A stretch of 64,000 nt of DNA from VXNE01 sp963668365 (GTDB lineage Bacteria; Pseudomonadota; Gammaproteobacteria; Pseudomonadales; Azotimanducaceae). Where the stretch lies: the NCBI GenBank assembly GCA_963668365.1, contig OY764266.1:3410001-3474000 (forward strand). The letters are read 5' to 3'. The notes below the pieces were generated by a model, which saw only the letters and a list, made by a program, of their open reading frames with translations, was not told the DNA's origin and made no database searches. Position numbers and translations under genes: made by a program. Below, piece by piece: positions 61,082 to 64,000 of the stretch (position 1 is the stretch's first letter; the number at the start of each line of letters is the position of its first letter).

Positions 61082-62320
61082 TCACTCTTGCACCGGCGCT
61101 TTCCAAAGCCGAACCAAGAATCGGTCATCTCGCTCATTGAGGTCTGGTTCTGTACCGTTGTGTTTGTGCATCGAGTCAATGATCCGGTTGCGAACCCCCA
61201 TTCCATGATGCTCGACATAGCGGTAGTCGCGGAGTATCTCCTTGAGCAACTCGTTTCGTGCTACTCGAACCACACCTTCCTTCATCTTCTCCACAGTGAC
61301 GCCGTTTGGTAACCGACCAGGTGAAATCACCTCGAATCGATCCACGTACAGCGAGATTTCCACATCAGTCCCTTCATGTGCGTAGTCTCGATGCACCACC
61401 GCGTTGACGACAGCTTCTCGCACGGCATCAAGGGGAAAGGCTCTCTTCCGCCTACGGCGGCCACCATCGAGCCATGCTGCGCTTCCCATGTTTCGTCTGA
61501 CGAAGTCGACCGTCCGGTCGATGACTCCTTTGTCAACGATGCCGCCGCGCCTGGAGACAATCGGTGCTAGCGGTCCACGTATTCGTTCCTCATCAACGGT
61601 GTTGTAGTCCTTCTCCGCACCAGCGAACGCCGCTGCAGTCACACCGGCTTGTGGCAGACGGCGATTCGGATTCTCACCGAAGAGCAACAAACCAGCCACC
61701 GATACGCAATCTTGGTCTCTAGTCGCCACGAGCAAGTCCGTATTGAGCAACAGGCGCCGCCAGGCTTCGAAGTCCGCCCGCTCCGGAATTGGTCGTCTGA
61801 GGACATCACGGAGGTAGCTCTCAACCCGCCCCATGTCCAAACTCTCCACCCCCATATCTGGAACGGCCTTTATCTCGTACCGCACAAGTCCGGCAGCTTG
61901 ATACAGCCTGCCTTCTTCCTCTCGTGTCGCCTCCTGTGATTCGCTACCCACTCGAATGAACGTGACCCACGCTTTGCCTCGCTTTGCCTTGTGGGGCTTA
62001 CCCGGACTGTCCGGCGGGAGTTCGACAACCCCGATTATTCTGCCGGCCTCCATCGCGACTGAAGTCCAAACTGGCGTTGTCGGGGGTTGAAGGTTGTTAC
62101 GAGCGATATTCATGACCCACTCTTCGGCAACCTCGAGGTGCCTAGTCAGCCCGGATATCTGTCCGTCCTTTTCTACTCCAAGCAGGATTACGCCGCCCTC
62201 TAGATTCAGCAGCGCTGACATCTCCTTGGTGAGCTGGTCTGGGTGAATGTCGTCACGCTTAAACTCGACCCGTGAGTTCTCCTGATTGGCGATCAGTTGA
62301 AGCACCTCAGTCCTGTTCAT
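61082..62320 (-). CDS. Schlafen/AlbA_2-type ATP-binding protein
   Basis: A 412-residue protein. The N-terminal AlbA_2 domain reads NSRVEFKRDD and LLNLEGGVILLGVEKDG, the pattern of the Schlafen-like nuclease fold. A C-terminal HATPase-like domain follows: FPLDAVREAVVNAVVHRDYA and YVDRFEVISPGRLPNGV, then HHGMGVRNRI. Such two-domain proteins are often in defence islands. It lies three bases after an SMC-like ATPase gene on the same strand, so the two are probably a unit. It begins 12 bp from the IS66-like element. Confidence 0.85.
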   Translation of the reverse strand: MNRTEVLQLIANQENSRVEFKRDDIHPDQLTKEMSALLNLEGGVILLGVEKDGQISGLTRHLEVAEEWVMNIARNNLQPPTTPVWTSVAMEAGRIIGVVELPPDSPGKPHKAKRGKAWVTFIRVGSESQEATREEEGRLYQAAGLVRYEIKAVPDMGVESLDMGRVESYLRDVLRRPIPERADFEAWRRLLLNTDLLVATRDQDCVSVAGLLLFGENPNRRLPQAGVTAAAFAGAEKDYNTVDEERIRGPLAPIVSRRGGIVDKGVIDRTVDFVRRNMGSAAWLDGGRRRRKRAFPLDAVREAVVNAVVHRDYAHEGTDVEISLYVDRFEVISPGRLPNGVTVEKMKEGVVRVARNELLKEILRDYRYVEHHGMGVRNRIIDSMHKHNGTEPDLNERDDRFLVRLWKAPVQE

Positions 62321-62323
62321 TCT

Positions 62324-64000
62324 TCAGAACCCGTACTTACGGCGCCGTGTCTCGAACGCCGCGCGACCGCCCTCAAGGATCTCTTCGACCAGTTCACGGA
62401 CCAGTCGCGAGTCGATCGATCCCATATGTTCGGGCGCGACTCGCGCCCGGCCTCCATCTGCCTCGCCAGCCGCGGAGAGCCCCAATATGAGTTCTGCGTC
62501 GCCAAGAACCGGTATGTTGGCGTTGTGCGTTGAAAAGATAAACTGGCGTCGCTGTTTTTCGTCTCTCATGCGGGGCACGACACCTTCCGTAATGAACCGG
62601 TTATCGAGATCGTCCTCCGGCTGATCGACGATCAACGGTGCACTTGACTCAAGCAACAGCAAAAGGAGCACGGCAGTTGCCTTTTGACCGGTGGAGAGGT
62701 CTTCGAGTGGCTGCCAGACAGGCGGCTCCTGCGGCGGCGCGGTATTGAGGCGAATTGCCGTCGTCGGTGCAAGTTCAAGTTCCTCGATTCGCATGAATAC
62801 ATCCGGCTCCCCGGCCGCGAGCCGCTCCGCTTGGCCAGGCGTGATGCGGTACGCATTGCGCAACGCCTGGGCCCCCGTGCGAGAGGCTTCTACAAATTCC
62901 GTAAGCGAGAAGTCGGAAGAGCTGCGCAGACTTTCTATCGCCTCCGACATGCGTCCCCCGATCTCTTCGCGCAGCATCTTGAAGAGCGGTTCACGATCGC
63001 CAGCACCAGTGACCTCGACCTGGACACGGTCGCGCAGCTTATTGCTGACAGCTCTTGCCGCCTGGTCAAATGTACGGAATTCTGCGGCCTTGATGTCTTC
63101 CCACTCCGCAAGCAACGTGCGACGTTGGTCACTGCGCTCCCTCTCCAATCGCCGGAGAAGCACGAGCCGCTCTTGGATTGGTCTCAATCCCTCAATACGG
63201 CGACGAAGGCGGATAAACTCCTCACCGTCGACACGGGACTTCTGAAGCTCCCGAAGGATCTGTTCATACTCCGTCTGCACTTCCTGCCTTCGTACGTCCC
63301 AGGCGGTCCGCACTTGGTTGATATCGTCGTCAGTTTGTTCAAGAACCCGCCCTAACTTATCGCCTACGCGCTCGATCTCCTTGCTCGCGTTCCCTAGAAC
63401 CTGATTCAAGCGGGACAGGATTTCCTTTCCGGGCAACTCTGCGAGCGCCCGTTCAGACAGAAAGGCAAGATCGATCGGGATTTCCTTTCGCAACAGGTCC
63501 AGAGCTTCCCGAAAAGGCGCAAGACGTTGAGGAACGGAATCAAGCACGCGTTCCTCTCGCACCAGCAAACTCTGCTCCTGCAGGCGGTCCTCCAGACCCA
63601 CCTCCTGAAACCGTTCGAGCGTTTCCTGCAGTCCGGGCAGTGCATCAAGTCGCTCTTCGGCCGTGGCGATCTCCGAGCGCGTATCACTCAAGGCGCGGCG
63701 GTTCGTGGCGAGTTCGTTGCGCAACGAGGTCTTGCGCCGCGACATTGACTCGTCGCTCTCAACGAAACGGTCAAGCAACCTAGTCAGCTTGTCCGGGCTT
63801 CGGGCAAGCTCCGAAATCTCGTGCTGACCGTACGCCTCGATTCCAGGCAGGATGTCTGTTGGCGCGAGGTGAAGCACTTCCCCGTCCGCCTCCCGTACTA
63901 TCGGGGGGTTGGGAATCGTACGCTCGATCCGATACTCACGAACCCCGGGGCGTTGGACGCGCACTCGAAGCGATATCTTCGTTCCGTTCCGCAAGACATG
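62324..64000 (-). CDS. SMC/RecF-like ATPase, partial (5' end outside window)
   Basis: About 557 residues of a longer protein. A coiled-coil region (about residues 70-310 of the visible part) precedes the ATPase C-lobe: LSTGQKATAVLL (ABC signature), PLIVDQPEDDLDNRF (Walker B and D-loop), then STHNANIPVL. Walker A is beyond the window edge. The ending (VEEILEGGRAAFETRR) resembles the TrlF-type ATPase at 42564, so the two share a head type. It is probably one unit with the AlbA_2 protein that follows. Confidence 0.85.
   Translation of the reverse strand, partial: HVLRNGTKISLRVRVQRPGVREYRIERTIPNPPIVREADGEVLHLAPTDILPGIEAYGQHEISELARSPDKLTRLLDRFVESDESMSRRKTSLRNELATNRRALSDTRSEIATAEERLDALPGLQETLERFQEVGLEDRLQEQSLLVREERVLDSVPQRLAPFREALDLLRKEIPIDLAFLSERALAELPGKEILSRLNQVLGNASKEIERVGDKLGRVLEQTDDDINQVRTAWDVRRQEVQTEYEQILRELQKSRVDGEEFIRLRRRIEGLRPIQERLVLLRRLERERSDQRRTLLAEWEDIKAAEFRTFDQAARAVSNKLRDRVQVEVTGAGDREPLFKMLREEIGGRMSEAIESLRSSSDFSLTEFVEASRTGAQALRNAYRITPGQAERLAAGEPDVFMRIEELELAPTTAIRLNTAPPQEPPVWQPLEDLSTGQKATAVLLLLLLESSAPLIVDQPEDDLDNRFITEGVVPRMRDEKQRRQFIFSTHNANIPVLGDAELILGLSAAGEADGGRARVAPEHMGSIDSRLVRELVEEILEGGRAAFETRRRKYGF

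Overview
The window is high-GC bacterial chromosome, most likely from a gammaproteobacterium. The signs are a sufBCDS-A-T-E iron-sulphur operon behind an IscR-type box, a FecI/FecR/TonB-receptor unit, a Na+-pump operon (oadGAB) and a zinc-type TonB receptor. The Na+ pump hints at a marine or host-associated lifestyle. No rRNA or marker gene fixes the taxon, so this is an inference.

Layout. (1) 1-11127: one long plus-strand operon for an envelope complex I cannot match to a named system. It encodes a MotA/TolQ-like channel, three MotB/TolR-like membrane-anchored von Willebrand A (vWA) proteins (two from a 1269-bp tandem duplication), a degenerate Hsp70/actin-fold protein, a TPR protein, a PEGA-repeat protein with a SUMF1 (FGE-like) domain, a small acidic exported protein and two lipoproteins. 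(2) 11168-17942: a methyltransferase gene and the SUF operon, which may be transcribed as a leaderless mRNA. (3) 17943-26827: a RES/Xre toxin-antitoxin pair between two copies of a short inverted-repeat element, a glycosyltransferase pair, tRNA-Arg(CCT), a palindromic Tc1/IS630-type miniature element, a His/Glu-rich TonB receptor with a small exported partner, and a DUF5916 outer-membrane protein. (4) 26897-28766: a complete ISKra4-like insertion sequence with a 9-bp target duplication. (5) 28926-38827: oadBAG, tRNA-Arg(ACG), a CDF-like transporter, a MaoC-like protein, and an ECF sigma / FecR / STN-TonB receptor set. (6) 39139-64000: a defence and mobile-element island. It holds VapBC, a remnant type I restriction locus, a three-gene cassette with a HEPN protein, a TrlF-like PHP-ATPase with a nuclease-like partner whose C-terminus is now encoded by a miniature element, an EcoRI-type methylase remnant, a fused toxin-antitoxin gene, a P4-type integrase, a type I restriction-modification locus with a DUF1016 nuclease, an IS66-like element carrying a DruA/DUF4338 gene, and a Schlafen/AlbA-type protein with an SMC-like ATPase that runs off the window.

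How it fits together. The first operon looks like an ion-driven inner-membrane motor (channel plus Asp-bearing anchors) coupled to periplasmic vWA, PEGA and TPR parts and outer-membrane lipoproteins. The last 25 kb look like a defence hotspot with heavy turnover. The active-looking restriction locus carries three apparent single-base insertions (two in hsdS, one in hsdR), and its hsdR end is cut by the IS66-like element. These are either real decay or assembly indels.

Strongest new observations: the vWA motor operon and its duplication scar; a new miniature element with three copies, each with a perfect 9-bp target duplication, one of which supplies the end of a protein; the fused toxin-antitoxin gene with an internal Shine-Dalgarno; and the HEPN cassette.
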